From contig NZ_JAFIBW010000001.1 of the NCBI RefSeq assembly GCF_017833295.1, forward strand, positions 2,170,001 through 2,234,000: 64,000 nt of DNA, written 5' to 3'. Shown here piece after piece: positions 27,408-35,909 of this stretch. Origin of the DNA: Methylobacterium sp. PvR107. Its GTDB lineage: Bacteria > Pseudomonadota > Alphaproteobacteria > Rhizobiales > Beijerinckiaceae. Each line of letters starts with the position of its first letter. Position 1 is the first letter of the stretch. The notes under the pieces were generated by a model. The model made no database searches. It was not told the DNA's origin and was given only the letters and a program-made list of their open reading frames with translations. Position numbers and translations under genes: made by a program.

Positions 27408-28778
27408 CTACAGGAGCGTCCCGCGCAGGATCAGCAGCGCCACCGAGAAGTAGATCACGAGCCCGGTCACATCGACCAGCGTTGCCACGAAGGGCGCCGA
27501 GGCGGTAGCCGGATCGAAGCCGATCCGCTGGAGCAGGAACGGCAGCATCGAGCCGGACAACGACCCGAACGTCACGATTCCGACCAGCGCCGCGCCGACC
27601 GTGGCGGCAACCAGCGGCCAGTGCTCGCCGTAATCGTACAGGCCGAGCTTCTGCCAGGCCACGATCCGGATCACCGCGATGATGCCGAGGATCGTCCCGA
27701 GGAAGATCCCCGTCGGCAGTTCGCGCAAGGCCACCCGCCACCAGTCGCGCAGGCGGATCTGGTGCAGGGCCAGTGCCCGGATCAGCAGCGAGGTCGCCTG
27801 CGAGCCGGAATTGCCGCCCGAGCTCATGATCAGCGGGATGAACAGCGTCAGGACGATCGCCTTCTCGAGCTCGCCCTCGAAACCTTGCATGGCCGAGGCG
27901 GTCAGCATCTCCGACAGGAACAGCGCGCACAGCCAGCCGGCGCGCTTCCGGATCATCGTGAAGAAGCCGATATCCATGTAGGGCTCGGGGAGCGCCTCCA
28001 TGCCGCCGAAGCGCTGCACATCCTGCGTCTGCTTCTCGATCATGGCGTCGATCATGTCGTCGACCGTGACGATTCCGATGACGTGGCCGACTGCATCGAC
28101 CACCGGCAGCGCCAAAAGGTCGTATTTGGAGATCAGCCGGGCCGCCTCCTCGCGGCTCGCCGTCGGCGAGACGGCGAGGGGCCGCCGCCCCGGTGCGACG
28201 CTGAGCACGTTGTCGTTGGGATCGCCCGAGATCAGCCGGCGCAGCGGCACCGCCTTGGTGAGCGCCCGGGTGCGCGGGTCGAGCACGAAGATCGCGTAGA
28301 TGGTCTCGCGGGTCTTCTCGACGTGGCGGATGTGCTCCAGGGTCTGGCCGACCGTCCATGTGCCCGGCACCGTGACGAACTCGGTGGTCATCAGCGAGCC
28401 GACCGTCTCCTCGCCGTAGGCTGAGAGTCGGTCCACCGCGCCCCGGGTCTCGGCGTCGAGGCGGGCGCGCAGGTCGGAGCGGCCGGGCTCCTCGATCTCG
28501 CGGAACACGTCGGTGACCCGGTCGGCCGACATGCCCGACAGGTAGGCCGCGACCCGGTCGCGCGGCAGCATCTCGATGATGTCGGCGACGCAGTCGAGTT
28601 CCGGCTGATCGAGCACCTCGATCGCCCGCTCCACCGGCAGGCCCAGCAGGATGGCGGCAGCGACCTCGGGGGCCTCGTCGTTGAGCTTCTCGACGATATC
28701 CGGGGCGCGCTCGTCCGAGAGACGCGCGGCCAGCACGGACGGGTCGACGCGCGTATCGAAGAGGGCGATCTCGTTCAT
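27408..28778 (-). CDS. mgtE: magnesium transporter MgtE
   Basis: A 456-residue Mg2+ channel/transporter. It has an N-terminal MgtE_N superhelical domain (LSDERAPDIVEKLNDEAP...), two CBS domains (VGSLMTTEFVTVPGTWTV; LPVVDAVGHVIGIVTVDDMI) and five C-terminal membrane helices with the pore motif SSGGNSGSQATSL. The CBS/N domains close the pore when Mg2+ is high. The ATG at 28778 is preceded by GAGGCGAGG; an upstream in-frame start adds 14 residues without support. Confidence 0.95.
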   Translation of the reverse strand: MNEIALFDTRVDPSVLAARLSDERAPDIVEKLNDEAPEVAAAILLGLPVERAIEVLDQPELDCVADIIEMLPRDRVAAYLSGMSADRVTDVFREIEEPGRSDLRARLDAETRGAVDRLSAYGEETVGSLMTTEFVTVPGTWTVGQTLEHIRHVEKTRETIYAIFVLDPRTRALTKAVPLRRLISGDPNDNVLSVAPGRRPLAVSPTASREEAARLISKYDLLALPVVDAVGHVIGIVTVDDMIDAMIEKQTQDVQRFGGMEALPEPYMDIGFFTMIRKRAGWLCALFLSEMLTASAMQGFEGELEKAIVLTLFIPLIMSSGGNSGSQATSLLIRALALHQIRLRDWWRVALRELPTGIFLGTILGIIAVIRIVAWQKLGLYDYGEHWPLVAATVGAALVGIVTFGSLSGSMLPFLLQRIGFDPATASAPFVATLVDVTGLVIYFSVALLILRGTLL

Positions 28779-29160
28779 GGCCTCGCCTCGTGGGTTACGA
28801 GACGACGCGGCGCCGGTCATCCTGGGTCAAGGCCGTAGCCGGCAGCCGCGCCGGTCGCCCCGCGGCCAGGCCTCTCAGCGGCTCAGGCGGGACGACGGCA
28901 CGGGGCCGGGCACGGCAGGCACGATCGGTCGGGCACGTCGCTTCGCGGGTCGCTGCTGAATGGGAGCGCGGCGTCGCCGGAGACGATAGCGCGCGGCTGC
29001 GTCGTGCGCCCGCGCGGAAGGCCCGTCAAGCCGAAACAGTTCCCGATCCCGTGCGTTCCGACCACCCGCTGCACTCCGCGCGCCGGTGTCGCACCGCGGC
29101 ACCAACCCCCTCCACGGAGGATAGCGGCCTCCCTATGAGAAATATAAGTGTTGCGCTCGC
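28779..29160. other. intergenic region before mgtE and pqqA
   Basis: This stretch separates mgtE (leftward) from the pqqA pair (rightward). It is GC-rich in its left two thirds and AT-rich from about 29130. I see no gene, and no recognised magnesium riboswitch on the mgtE side. An in-frame ATG at 29134 would add 28 residues to the first PqqA, which I reject. Confidence 0.45.
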
Positions 29161-29189
29161 TTGTATTGCGTCCAAGATATTGCCTATAT
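29161..29189 (+). promoter_or_regulatory. pqqA promoter candidate
   Basis: TTGTAT (29161-29166) and CTATAT (29184-29189) with a 17-base spacer, inside an AT-rich patch 30-58 bp before the first pqqA ATG. TTGCGC at 29151 with AAGATA at 29174 is an alternative. Neither is strong. Confidence 0.25.
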
Positions 29190-29218
29190 GCCTCTCAGCA
29201 ACAGCGAGGAGAAGCGCC

Positions 29219-29308
29219 ATGGCTTGGTCTGCCCCGATCGTGTCCGAGATCTGCGTCGGCATGGAAGTCACCAGCTACGAGTCGGCTGAGATCGACACCT
29301 TCAACTAA
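29219..29308 (+). CDS. pqqA: PQQ precursor peptide PqqA, copy 1
   Basis: A 29-residue peptide that is the ribosomal precursor of pyrroloquinoline quinone. It has the cross-linked pair E16-V-T-S-Y20 (ExxxY) that PqqE joins and that becomes the PQQ skeleton. The sequence is almost the Methylobacterium PqqA I remember, differing near the N-terminus (MAWSAP rather than MKWAAP). AGGAG lies 7-11 bases ahead. No pqqB, C, D, E or F gene is near, so it works with a distant pqq operon. Its coding DNA is identical to copy 2. Confidence 0.95.
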   Translation: MAWSAPIVSEICVGMEVTSYESAEIDTFN

Positions 29309-29388
29309 GTCACTGTGATCCGAGGTGAAATATGCCTCGGTCAACGTGGTCTCAAACTAAAATATCCGAAATTCTCCAGGAGGAAAAC

Positions 29389-29478
29389 ATGGCTTGGTCT
29401 GCCCCGATCGTGTCCGAGATCTGCGTCGGCATGGAAGTCACCAGCTACGAGTCGGCTGAGATCGACACCTTCAACTAA
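29389..29478 (+). CDS. pqqA: PQQ precursor peptide PqqA, copy 2
   Basis: The same 29-residue peptide as copy 1, 170 bp downstream, with no synonymous change. Its own ribosome site AGGAGG is stronger than that of copy 1, and the 80 bp between the genes differ entirely from the flank of copy 1. The stop is followed by a strong terminator, so one transcript from upstream of copy 1 would carry two doses of precursor. The E16/Y20 pair is intact. A silent or regulatory role cannot be excluded from sequence. Confidence 0.95.
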   Translation: MAWSAPIVSEICVGMEVTSYESAEIDTFN

Positions 29479-29499
29479 GTCGACGACCGCACGGTTTGG

Positions 29500-29527
29500 G
29501 CGCCGCTTCACTCGAAGCGGCGCTTTT
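29500..29527 (+). terminator. rho-independent terminator after pqqA
   Basis: A perfect 10-bp stem (GCGCCGCTTC / GAAGCGGCGC) with a 4-base loop, followed by TTTTCGTTT, 22 bp after the second pqqA stop. It fixes the end of the pqqA-pqqA transcript and excludes readthrough to further pqq genes. Confidence 0.92.
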
Positions 29528-29655
29528 CGTTTGTGCGCCGTCCTGGCCTGCGCCTACGCCCTGCGAGACCTTCCGGCATCGGATTGCTTGGGCTGAGACC
29601 GGAGGTTCGTCCCGGCTCCGGCGCCTCGCAGGACGCCGGACCGGCCGATACCGCC

Positions 29656-30903
29656 TCACCGCACGAAGAGCCCTGCGATGGCCGCGCTCGTGAGGTTCGA
29701 GAGTGAGCCCGCCAGGATTGCCCGGAGCCCGTAGCGGGCGACCTCGGAGCGCCGCTCCGGAACGAGGCTCGAGAAGCTCGCAAGCTGGATCGCGATCGAG
29801 GCGAAATTCGCGAAGCCGCACAGGGCAAAGCAGACGATCGCCTGCGAGCGCGGGTCGAGCGTGCCGGCCTTCAGCGTCGGTGACAGGTTGGCGTAGGCGA
29901 AGAATTCATTGAAGGCGAGCTTCTGGCCGATCGCGCCGCCGACCAGCGTCGCGTGCTCCCAAGGAACACCGAGAATCCACGCCAGCGGGCCCAGCGCCCA
30001 GCCGAATACGCCCTCGAACGAGGCGCCGGGATAGCCGAACCAGCCCCCCGCGGTACCGAGGAGCCCGTCCGCCAGCGCGATGAGGCCCACGAAGGCGATC
30101 AGCATGGCGCCGACCGAGACGGCCACCGCCAAGCCCTTCTGCGTGCCGTCCGCCGCCGCCTCGATGATGTTGGCCGCGCGGGTTTCGCCGAACTCCACCC
30201 GGGTGGTGGCGATCCGGGTCGGCTCGGTGGAGGGCATGAGGATCTTGGCGTAGAGCAGGCCGCCGGGGATCGCCATCACCGAGGCGGCGAGCAGGTAGGT
30301 CATCGGGACGCCGAGGGCGGCGTAGCCGGCCAGGATCGAGCCCGCCGTGGACGAGGCGCCGCTCGACATGACCGCGAACAGCTCGGCACCGGTCAGGAGC
30401 GCGAGGAACGGGCGTAGAGCCACCGCGATCTCGCTCTGACCGATGGCGATCGTAATGACGGCAGCGAAGGACTCGATCGGCGCTGTGCCGAGGATCCGCT
30501 GGAGGACCGCACCAAGGCCGCGGGCCAGGACCTGCATCAGGCCGACGTGATAGAGCACCGCGATCAGAGCCGAGACGTAGAGGATCTGCGGCAGCACCCG
30601 CAGCGCCAGGATGAAGCCCGAGCCCCCGAACAGCTCGAACATCTTCGGCTCGACGAGGCCGCCGAACAGGAAGGCCGTGCCGCGGTCGCCGTAGGACAGC
30701 ACCGTCACCACCGCGTCGGCGGCCGCCACCAGCGCGGCCTGACCGGCGGGCAGGAACAGGACCAGCGCCCCGAGCCCCACCTGGAGTGTGAGGGCCGCCA
30801 GCACGACCCGCGGGCGGATCGCGCGGCGGTTCGTGGAGAACAGGGCCGCGACGGCGAGCAGCAGCAGGAGGCTGAGGCCGGCATGGGTCAGGCGGTCGAG
30901 CAT
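29656..30903 (-). CDS. nupC: concentrative nucleoside transporter
   Basis: A 415-residue inner-membrane nucleoside/H+ symporter of the CNT family. The marks are GQSEIAVALRPFLALLTGAELFAVMSSG (split over helices), GSILAGYAALGVP, KILMPSTEP, and KLAFNEFFAYANL followed by LCGFANFASIAIQL. Hydrophobic segments cover both ends. The ATG at 30903 starts the first helix after a short head. There is no adjacent nucleoside catabolic gene. The symbol is by family similarity. Confidence 0.92.
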   Translation of the reverse strand: MLDRLTHAGLSLLLLLAVAALFSTNRRAIRPRVVLAALTLQVGLGALVLFLPAGQAALVAAADAVVTVLSYGDRGTAFLFGGLVEPKMFELFGGSGFILALRVLPQILYVSALIAVLYHVGLMQVLARGLGAVLQRILGTAPIESFAAVITIAIGQSEIAVALRPFLALLTGAELFAVMSSGASSTAGSILAGYAALGVPMTYLLAASVMAIPGGLLYAKILMPSTEPTRIATTRVEFGETRAANIIEAAADGTQKGLAVAVSVGAMLIAFVGLIALADGLLGTAGGWFGYPGASFEGVFGWALGPLAWILGVPWEHATLVGGAIGQKLAFNEFFAYANLSPTLKAGTLDPRSQAIVCFALCGFANFASIAIQLASFSSLVPERRSEVARYGLRAILAGSLSNLTSAAIAGLFVR

Positions 30904-30960
30904 CGCGTCCTTCGGGTCCGAGCTTGGCCGGCGCTTATGGAAGGTTCGGGCCAGCGACCG

Positions 30961-31566
30961 TCAATCCGGTCGATCCGGCGCGAGATAGGGGGTGAACAGG
31001 TCTCGGACCTGCGCGAAGCCCCAGTCGAGATCGGCCTCGGTCAGCGCACTACCGCCCTGGGGACGATGGCTCATCCAGTGGCTGGACACGATCCAGGCAT
31101 TGTCGATGAGGCGCCCGAGGGCGTCGGGGCCGATCCGGAGCCGCCCGGCCCGCGCCGCCGCCTCGAAGACGCCGCGGGCCAGATCCTGCGTCTGCGCCCG
31201 CAGCGCGTGGACACGCGGGCGCAGGGCCGGCGCGATCTCCACCATGGCGATCCCGTCCCGGTAGACGCAGCGGTAGCGCCAGATCAGGTCGAACCACGCC
31301 CGCTGGTAGGCGAGCAGCGCCTCCGGCGCCGCGGGATCCGCCGGCATCCGGCCGGCAACCGCCACGGCCTCCGCCTCGAAGCCGGCGAACATCGCCTCCA
31401 CGAGGCCACTCTTGCGCGGGAAATGATACTGCAGGTTCCCCTCGCGAATCCCCGTCGCCGCGGCGATCTCCGCCGTCGTCACGCGGCCCAGGCCGCGGGC
31501 GTTGAACAGCGCCAGGCTCACCGCCAGGATCCGGTCGCGCGTGCTCGGCGCGGCCGGGGGCGGCAT
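30961..31566 (-). CDS. TetR-family regulator
   Basis: A 201-residue repressor-type regulator. The N-terminal helix-turn-helix is RDRILAVSLALFNARGLGRV then TTAEIAAATGIREGNLQYHF. The C-terminal ligand domain is about 130 residues and not recognisable by ligand. I chose the ATG at 31566, preceded by AAGGA; an ATG at 31602 adds 12 residues without a good site. It is divergent from the SDR-esterase-monooxygenase operon and an 18-bp palindrome lies between them, so it very likely represses that operon. Confidence 0.85.
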   Translation of the reverse strand: MPPPAAPSTRDRILAVSLALFNARGLGRVTTAEIAAATGIREGNLQYHFPRKSGLVEAMFAGFEAEAVAVAGRMPADPAAPEALLAYQRAWFDLIWRYRCVYRDGIAMVEIAPALRPRVHALRAQTQDLARGVFEAAARAGRLRIGPDALGRLIDNAWIVSSHWMSHRPQGGSALTEADLDWGFAQVRDLFTPYLAPDRPD

Positions 31567-31617
31567 CCTCTCGTCCTTCAATGATGCTCGGCCGCGCGCC
31601 ATGGTCCGTCGTCTCGC

Positions 31618-31635
31618 CTAGGGTGTTCACCCTAG
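31618..31635. promoter_or_regulatory. TetR operator, perfect dyad
   Basis: CTAGGGTG-tt-CACCCTAG, a perfect 8-2-8 inverted repeat between the divergent tetR and SDR genes, 69-86 bp before the SDR start. It is the right size for a TetR dimer and would cover promoters in both directions. Confidence 0.75.
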
Positions 31636-31703
31636 ACAATCTCCGGAGCGGAGGCTATCCCTCGCGCCAGGCCCGGACCAACCGGCAAGACGGGAGGCAC
31701 AGA

Positions 31704-32555
31704 TTGGCTCAGAGGTTTCAGCTCGCAGGCGCGGTCGCGCTGATCACCGGCGCGGCGAGCGGCATCGGAGCCGCCCTGGCGGCGGGTCTGGCCGCCAAGG
31801 GCTGCAGCCTCCTGCTGGTGGACCGGGATCCGGTCGGCCTCGAGGACGTCGCCCGGCAGGTTCGCGGACGCGGCACCACGGTCGAGACCCGGATCGTCGA
31901 TCTCGTGGATGCGGACGCGATCCGCGCGCTGCCAGACTGGGCACAGGACCGGTTCGGGCGCCTCGACATCCTGATCAACAATGCCGGCGTGGCGCTCGGC
32001 GGCCGGTTCGACGAGACGCATCTCGACGATTTCGAGTGGCTGATGGACATCAACCTGCGCGCGGTCGTGCGCATGTGCCACGCCTTCCTGCCGATGCTGC
32101 GCGCCCGGCCGGCGGCACAGATCGTCAACCTGTCGAGCCTGTTCGGGCTGATCGCGCCTCCCGGCCAGGTCGCTTACTGCACCAGCAAGTTCGGGGTCCG
32201 GGGCTTCTCTGAGGCCCTGCGCCACGAATACGAGGGCACCGGGCTCGGGATCACGGTCGTCCATCCGGGCGGGGTCGCCACCGCCATCTCCCGCAACGCC
32301 CGCGGCCGCCGGCCGCCCTCCGACCCCGAGGCGGCCAAGCGTGCAGCGGTCGAGGACGAGAAGGGGCGCGAGGCCTTCGGCAAGCTCCTGACCCTTCCGC
32401 CCGCCGACGCCGCGCACGCGATCATCCGCGGCATCGAGGCCCGGGCGCCGCGCATCGTCATCGGCAAGGATGCCCGGAACGCGGCGCTGATCCAGCGGCT
32501 GATGCCGGCCGGCTACTGGAAGACGATCGTGCGGCTGTCGGGCGGGAACCTCTGA
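31704..32555 (+). CDS. short-chain dehydrogenase/reductase
   Basis: A 283-residue NAD(P)-dependent SDR. The cofactor motif is TGAASGIGAAL (about 14-24), then NNAGVALGG, the catalytic serine in NLSSLFGLIAPPGQ, and the active-site Y-x-x-x-K as YCTSK. I place the start at a TTG at 31704 because GGGAGG lies 6 bases before it; the frame upstream runs through the operator. It would interconvert an alcohol and a ketone. It is the first gene of a three-gene operon and lies 1 bp from the esterase. Confidence 0.87.
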   Translation: MAQRFQLAGAVALITGAASGIGAALAAGLAAKGCSLLLVDRDPVGLEDVARQVRGRGTTVETRIVDLVDADAIRALPDWAQDRFGRLDILINNAGVALGGRFDETHLDDFEWLMDINLRAVVRMCHAFLPMLRARPAAQIVNLSSLFGLIAPPGQVAYCTSKFGVRGFSEALRHEYEGTGLGITVVHPGGVATAISRNARGRRPPSDPEAAKRAAVEDEKGREAFGKLLTLPPADAAHAIIRGIEARAPRIVIGKDARNAALIQRLMPAGYWKTIVRLSGGNL

Positions 32556-32556
32556 G

Positions 32557-33465
32557 ATGGCAAGCCTGCGCGCCTATATCGGCGCCTACATGATCCGCAG
32601 CCGGATCCGCGGTCCGCTGGCCCGGGCGCGGGACGCCGCCGCCTTCCGCCGCATCTTCGAGGCCCCGGCCTTCCCCGACCCTAAGGGCGTGACCTACGAG
32701 CCCGGGACCGTCGGGGGCATCCGCGGCGAGTGGGTGCGGCCGAGATCCGGGCCGGGACAGCGGATGCTCTACATCCACGGCGGCGGCTTCATCGCCTGCT
32801 CGCCGCGCACGCACCGGCCCGTGACGGGCGCGCTGGCCCTGCGCGGCTTCACGATCTTCGCCCCGGATTACCGCCTCGCCCCCGAGCACCCGTTCCCCGC
32901 CGCCGTCGAGGATGTCGTGGCGGTCTGGCGGGCCTTCAGCGCCGAGGGCGCGGCCTGCGTGGCCGGCGAGTCGGCCGGCGGCAATCTCGCCCTGGTCCTG
33001 ATGGCCGAGGCCCGCGACCGCGGCCTGCCGATGCCCTGGGCCGCCGCCCTGTTCTCCGCCGCCACCGACTTCGTCTCCGAGGACGGCTCGCGGGTGACGA
33101 ATGCGTGGCGCGACGCGATGTTCGACCCGCAGGCGCTCGCGGCGATCCGGCCGATGTATCTCGGCAAGGCCGACCCCGCCGACCCGCGGATCTCGCCGAT
33201 CTACGGCGACCCGGCCGGCTTCCCGCCGCTGCTGTTCCACGTGGGCGACCGCGAGATCCTGCGCGACGATTCCGTGCGCATGGCGGAGCGGACCCGGGCG
33301 GCCGGGGTCGAGACGGAGCTGAAGGTCTTCCCCGTCGTCTCCCATGCCTGGCAGTTCGCGGCCCATATCCTGCCGGAGGCGCGGATCTCCCTTGACGAGG
33401 CCGCCGCCTTCCTGAAGGCCCGCGCGCCGAAATCCCACGCCAGCTCCGGGAGCCTCGTGCCATGA
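32557..33465 (+). CDS. alpha/beta hydrolase, HSL-type esterase
   Basis: A 302-residue esterase of the hormone-sensitive lipase family (family IV). It has the oxyanion motif HGGG (H74-G77), the nucleophile elbow GESAGG with S139, and the acid and histidine near D231 and H263. DYRLAPEHPFPAA after the oxyanion loop is diagnostic. No signal peptide. It overlaps the monooxygenase by ATGA. In this operon it would hydrolyse the ester or lactone made by the monooxygenase. Confidence 0.9.
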   Translation: MASLRAYIGAYMIRSRIRGPLARARDAAAFRRIFEAPAFPDPKGVTYEPGTVGGIRGEWVRPRSGPGQRMLYIHGGGFIACSPRTHRPVTGALALRGFTIFAPDYRLAPEHPFPAAVEDVVAVWRAFSAEGAACVAGESAGGNLALVLMAEARDRGLPMPWAAALFSAATDFVSEDGSRVTNAWRDAMFDPQALAAIRPMYLGKADPADPRISPIYGDPAGFPPLLFHVGDREILRDDSVRMAERTRAAGVETELKVFPVVSHAWQFAAHILPEARISLDEAAAFLKARAPKSHASSGSLVP

Positions 33466-34940
33466 CCGATCCTGCGGGCGAAACCGCCCCTGAACCGCTG
33501 GCGGTCCTCATCGTCGGCGCCGGCTTCTCCGGGCTGGCCATGGCGATCCGCTGCCGGCAGGCGGGGATCGGGCCGCTGCGGGTGATCGAGAAGAGCGACG
33601 GCCTCGGCGGCACGTGGCACGACAACACCTATCCGGGGGCAGCCTGCGACGTGCCCTCGCATCTCTATTCCCTCTCCTTCGCCCCGAAGGCCGACTGGAG
33701 CCGGATGTACGCCCCGCAACCGGAGATCCTGGCCTATCTGCGCAACACCGCCGAGCGCCACGGGCTGATGCCGGTGATCCAGTTCCGGACCACCTTTCAG
33801 GGCGCCACCTGGCACGAGGCGCGCGCCCTCTGGCACGTCGAGACCGACCGGGGGCCGATCACCGCGCGGGCGATCGTCTCCGGCATGGGGGGCCTGCATC
33901 ACCCGGCCTATCCGGATATCCCCGGCCGCGAGTCCTTCGCGGGTCCCGCCTTCCACACGGCGGCGTGGGACCATGCCGTCGACCTCGCGGGCAAGCGCGT
34001 CGGGGTGATCGGCACGGGGGCGAGCGCGGTCCAGGTGGTGCCCGAGCTCGCCGCGATCACCGCCCAGCTCACCCTGTTCCAGCGCACGCCGCCCTGGATC
34101 ATGCCCAAGAACGACCATGCCATCGCGGAGCGTGCCAAGGACCGGTACCGGAAGATCCCGTTCGCCCGGCAGCTGGAGCGGGCGCGGCTGTTCTGGCTCC
34201 ACGAGATCCGCGCGCTGCTCGGCTTCACCAAGGTCTCGAAGCTGACCGCCCAGGCCGAGGGCCTGGCGCGCCGGCATCTCGCCAAGGCGGTCCCGGACAA
34301 AGTGCTGCGGGAAAAGCTGACGCCGAATTACCGGCTCGGCTGCAAGCGGGTGCTGATTTCCGACGATTACTACCCGGCCGTCCAGCGCCCGAACGTCACC
34401 CTGGAAACCGGGGTCATCACGGGGATCGCGCCGACCGGCGTGGTCACCGAAGGCGGCCACACGCACGACCTCGACGTGATCGTCTACGCCACGGGCTTCG
34501 ACGTCACCGCGACCTTCGCGCGGATGAACCTCGTCGGGCGCGGCGGCCTGCGGCTGACCGAGGCCTGGGCCGGCGGCATGGGCGCCTACCAGGGCATCAC
34601 CGTCGCGGGCTTTCCGAATTATTTCATGCTGCTCGGGCCGAATACCGGGCTCGGGCACAACTCGGTCGTGTCGATGATCGAGGTTCAGGTGCAGCACGTG
34701 CTCGACTGCCTGAAGGCCCTGCGCCGGGGCGCCCGGGCGATCGAGGTCCGCCCGGAGGCGCAGGCGCGCTTCCTCGACCGGATCCGCACCCGGTTGGCCG
34801 ACAGCATCTGGCAGGCCGGGGGCTGCAAGAGCTGGTATCTCGACGCCGCGGGGCGCAACACGACCCTCTGGCCGGATTCGGTGATGGCCTACCGGCGCAG
34901 CGCCCGCCGGGCCCGGATGGCCGATTACCGGTTGGGCTGA
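33462..34940 (+). CDS. Baeyer-Villiger type flavin monooxygenase
   Basis: A 492-residue class B flavoprotein monooxygenase. The FAD motif VGAGFSGLAMA is near residue 17, the BVMO fingerprint FxGxxxHxxxW is met exactly at F159-W169, and the NADPH motif VGVIGTGASAVQVVPELA follows. The DGLGGTWHDNTYPGAACD segment is family-typical. It would insert oxygen next to a ketone using NADPH and O2. The order SDR, esterase, FMO parallels sadH-lipR-mymA of Mycobacterium. It ends 15 bp from the convergent pcm. Confidence 0.92.
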   Translation: MTDPAGETAPEPLAVLIVGAGFSGLAMAIRCRQAGIGPLRVIEKSDGLGGTWHDNTYPGAACDVPSHLYSLSFAPKADWSRMYAPQPEILAYLRNTAERHGLMPVIQFRTTFQGATWHEARALWHVETDRGPITARAIVSGMGGLHHPAYPDIPGRESFAGPAFHTAAWDHAVDLAGKRVGVIGTGASAVQVVPELAAITAQLTLFQRTPPWIMPKNDHAIAERAKDRYRKIPFARQLERARLFWLHEIRALLGFTKVSKLTAQAEGLARRHLAKAVPDKVLREKLTPNYRLGCKRVLISDDYYPAVQRPNVTLETGVITGIAPTGVVTEGGHTHDLDVIVYATGFDVTATFARMNLVGRGGLRLTEAWAGGMGAYQGITVAGFPNYFMLLGPNTGLGHNSVVSMIEVQVQHVLDCLKALRRGARAIEVRPEAQARFLDRIRTRLADSIWQAGGCKSWYLDAAGRNTTLWPDSVMAYRRSARRARMADYRLG

Positions 34941-34955
34941 GACTGGGTTCGGCGC

Positions 34956-35609
34956 TCAGAACGCGAAGCCGGCCTCCTCCGCGAAGGCATCGAGGCCGGG
35001 GAGCGACGCATCGAACAGCGGGCGCGCGCCGAAGGCGTCGCCGGCCCGGACGAACAGCGTCACCTTCGCGTTCCGGTGCGGGCCCATCACGCAGACCAGG
35101 CGGCCGCTATCCTTCAGCTGCTCCAGCAGCGCCTGCGGCCGGACCTCGACGCGTCCGTTGATCAGGATCACGTCGAACGGCGCCTGCTTGGGCGCGCCGG
35201 CGCCGATCGGGCCCTCCACCACCTGGACGGTGCTGCCGAGCCGGCCGCGCGCCTCGGCGGCGAGATCGGGAACCGATTCCAGCGCGGTCACCTGGGCGCC
35301 GAGTTGCGCCATGACCGCCGCGGCGTAGCCGTAGCCGCTGGCGACATCGAGGGCAGTGACGCCCGGCCGGACCCGCAGGGCCTGGATCATCCGCGCCAGC
35401 ACCATCGGCGCCGGCATGCAGCGGGTCTCGCCGCCGGCCCCGTCGATGTGCAGGGTCTGGTCGATATACGCGAAGGGCTCGCGGCCCTTGGGCACGAACG
35501 TCTCGCGCGCCACGGTGTCGAACGCGTCGAGCACCGTATTGTCGTTCACGTCGAAGGTCCGCAACTGGCAGTCGACCATCATCCGCCGCGCCTGCGCGTA
35601 ATCGATCAT
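34956..35609 (-). CDS. pcm: protein-L-isoaspartate O-methyltransferase
   Basis: A 217-residue member of the PCMT family, which repairs isoaspartyl residues by SAM-dependent methylation. It has the early segment RRMMVDCQLRTFDV, FVPKGREPFAYIDQTL, and the SAM motif ALDVASGYGYAAAVMAQLGAQVTALE. The group with this N-terminus (common in Rhizobiales) diverges from classical Pcm, so the substrate is less certain. ATG at 35609; it converges with the monooxygenase. Confidence 0.82.
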   Translation of the reverse strand: MIDYAQARRMMVDCQLRTFDVNDNTVLDAFDTVARETFVPKGREPFAYIDQTLHIDGAGGETRCMPAPMVLARMIQALRVRPGVTALDVASGYGYAAAVMAQLGAQVTALESVPDLAAEARGRLGSTVQVVEGPIGAGAPKQAPFDVILINGRVEVRPQALLEQLKDSGRLVCVMGPHRNAKVTLFVRAGDAFGARPLFDASLPGLDAFAEEAGFAF

Positions 35610-35909
35610 CGAACCCTGTCCTCGAACCGGATCGGAACGCCGCTTCGGCCGGGCTCCGGCAGGTCGCCGGTCCCCCGGCCAAGCCTAAGCTTTCCGGACG
35701 GGGGCGTTTTCGGAGATCGGTGCCCAAAACGCAAGGCGAGTGCGGGCGCAGCCGTCCGCGCGTCGCTCGGGGCCCCTTGGTCTGGTCGCGGCCGCGAATT
35801 TGTAACGCTGGCGTTCAGAATGCTGTCGACATGCGACGCCCAGCCTTCGCTTAATCGGCCCAGGGCTCCGACGGCCTAAGAACGAAAACGTTATTGGGGG
35901 GATCGAGGG
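35610..35909. other. divergent intergenic region, 300 bp
   Basis: Promoters of pcm (leftward) and the secreted hydrolase (rightward) must lie here. I see no gene. Near 35880-35893 an AACG...AACGTT patch stands shortly before the AGGG ribosome site of the hydrolase, but no motif is strong enough to name. Confidence 0.4.

Larger units (their letters stand above)
29219..29481 (+). repeat. tandem duplication of pqqA
   Basis: 29218-29311 and 29388-29481 are identical over 94 bases: one base before the ATG, the whole gene and GTC after the stop. Identity ends sharply on both sides. Perfect synonymous identity with unrelated flanks points to recent gene conversion or a duplication with replaced leader. 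Confidence 0.95.

Noticed and set aside
27198..28424. 408-codon open frame opposite mgtE
   Set aside because: Antisense to MgtE with Arg/Gln/His-rich composition and no recognisable domain.
28779..29100. Riboswitch in the mgtE leader (a CTGAGA segment is present)
   Set aside because: Neither the TPP nor the M-box magnesium consensus could be followed beyond this short match.
29134..29308. Longer PqqA with a 28-residue hydrophobic N-terminal extension starting at the ATG at 29134
   Set aside because: Copy 2 lacks any such extension, the known peptide starts at the inner ATG, and AGGAG stands exactly before that ATG. The extension overlaps the likely promoter.
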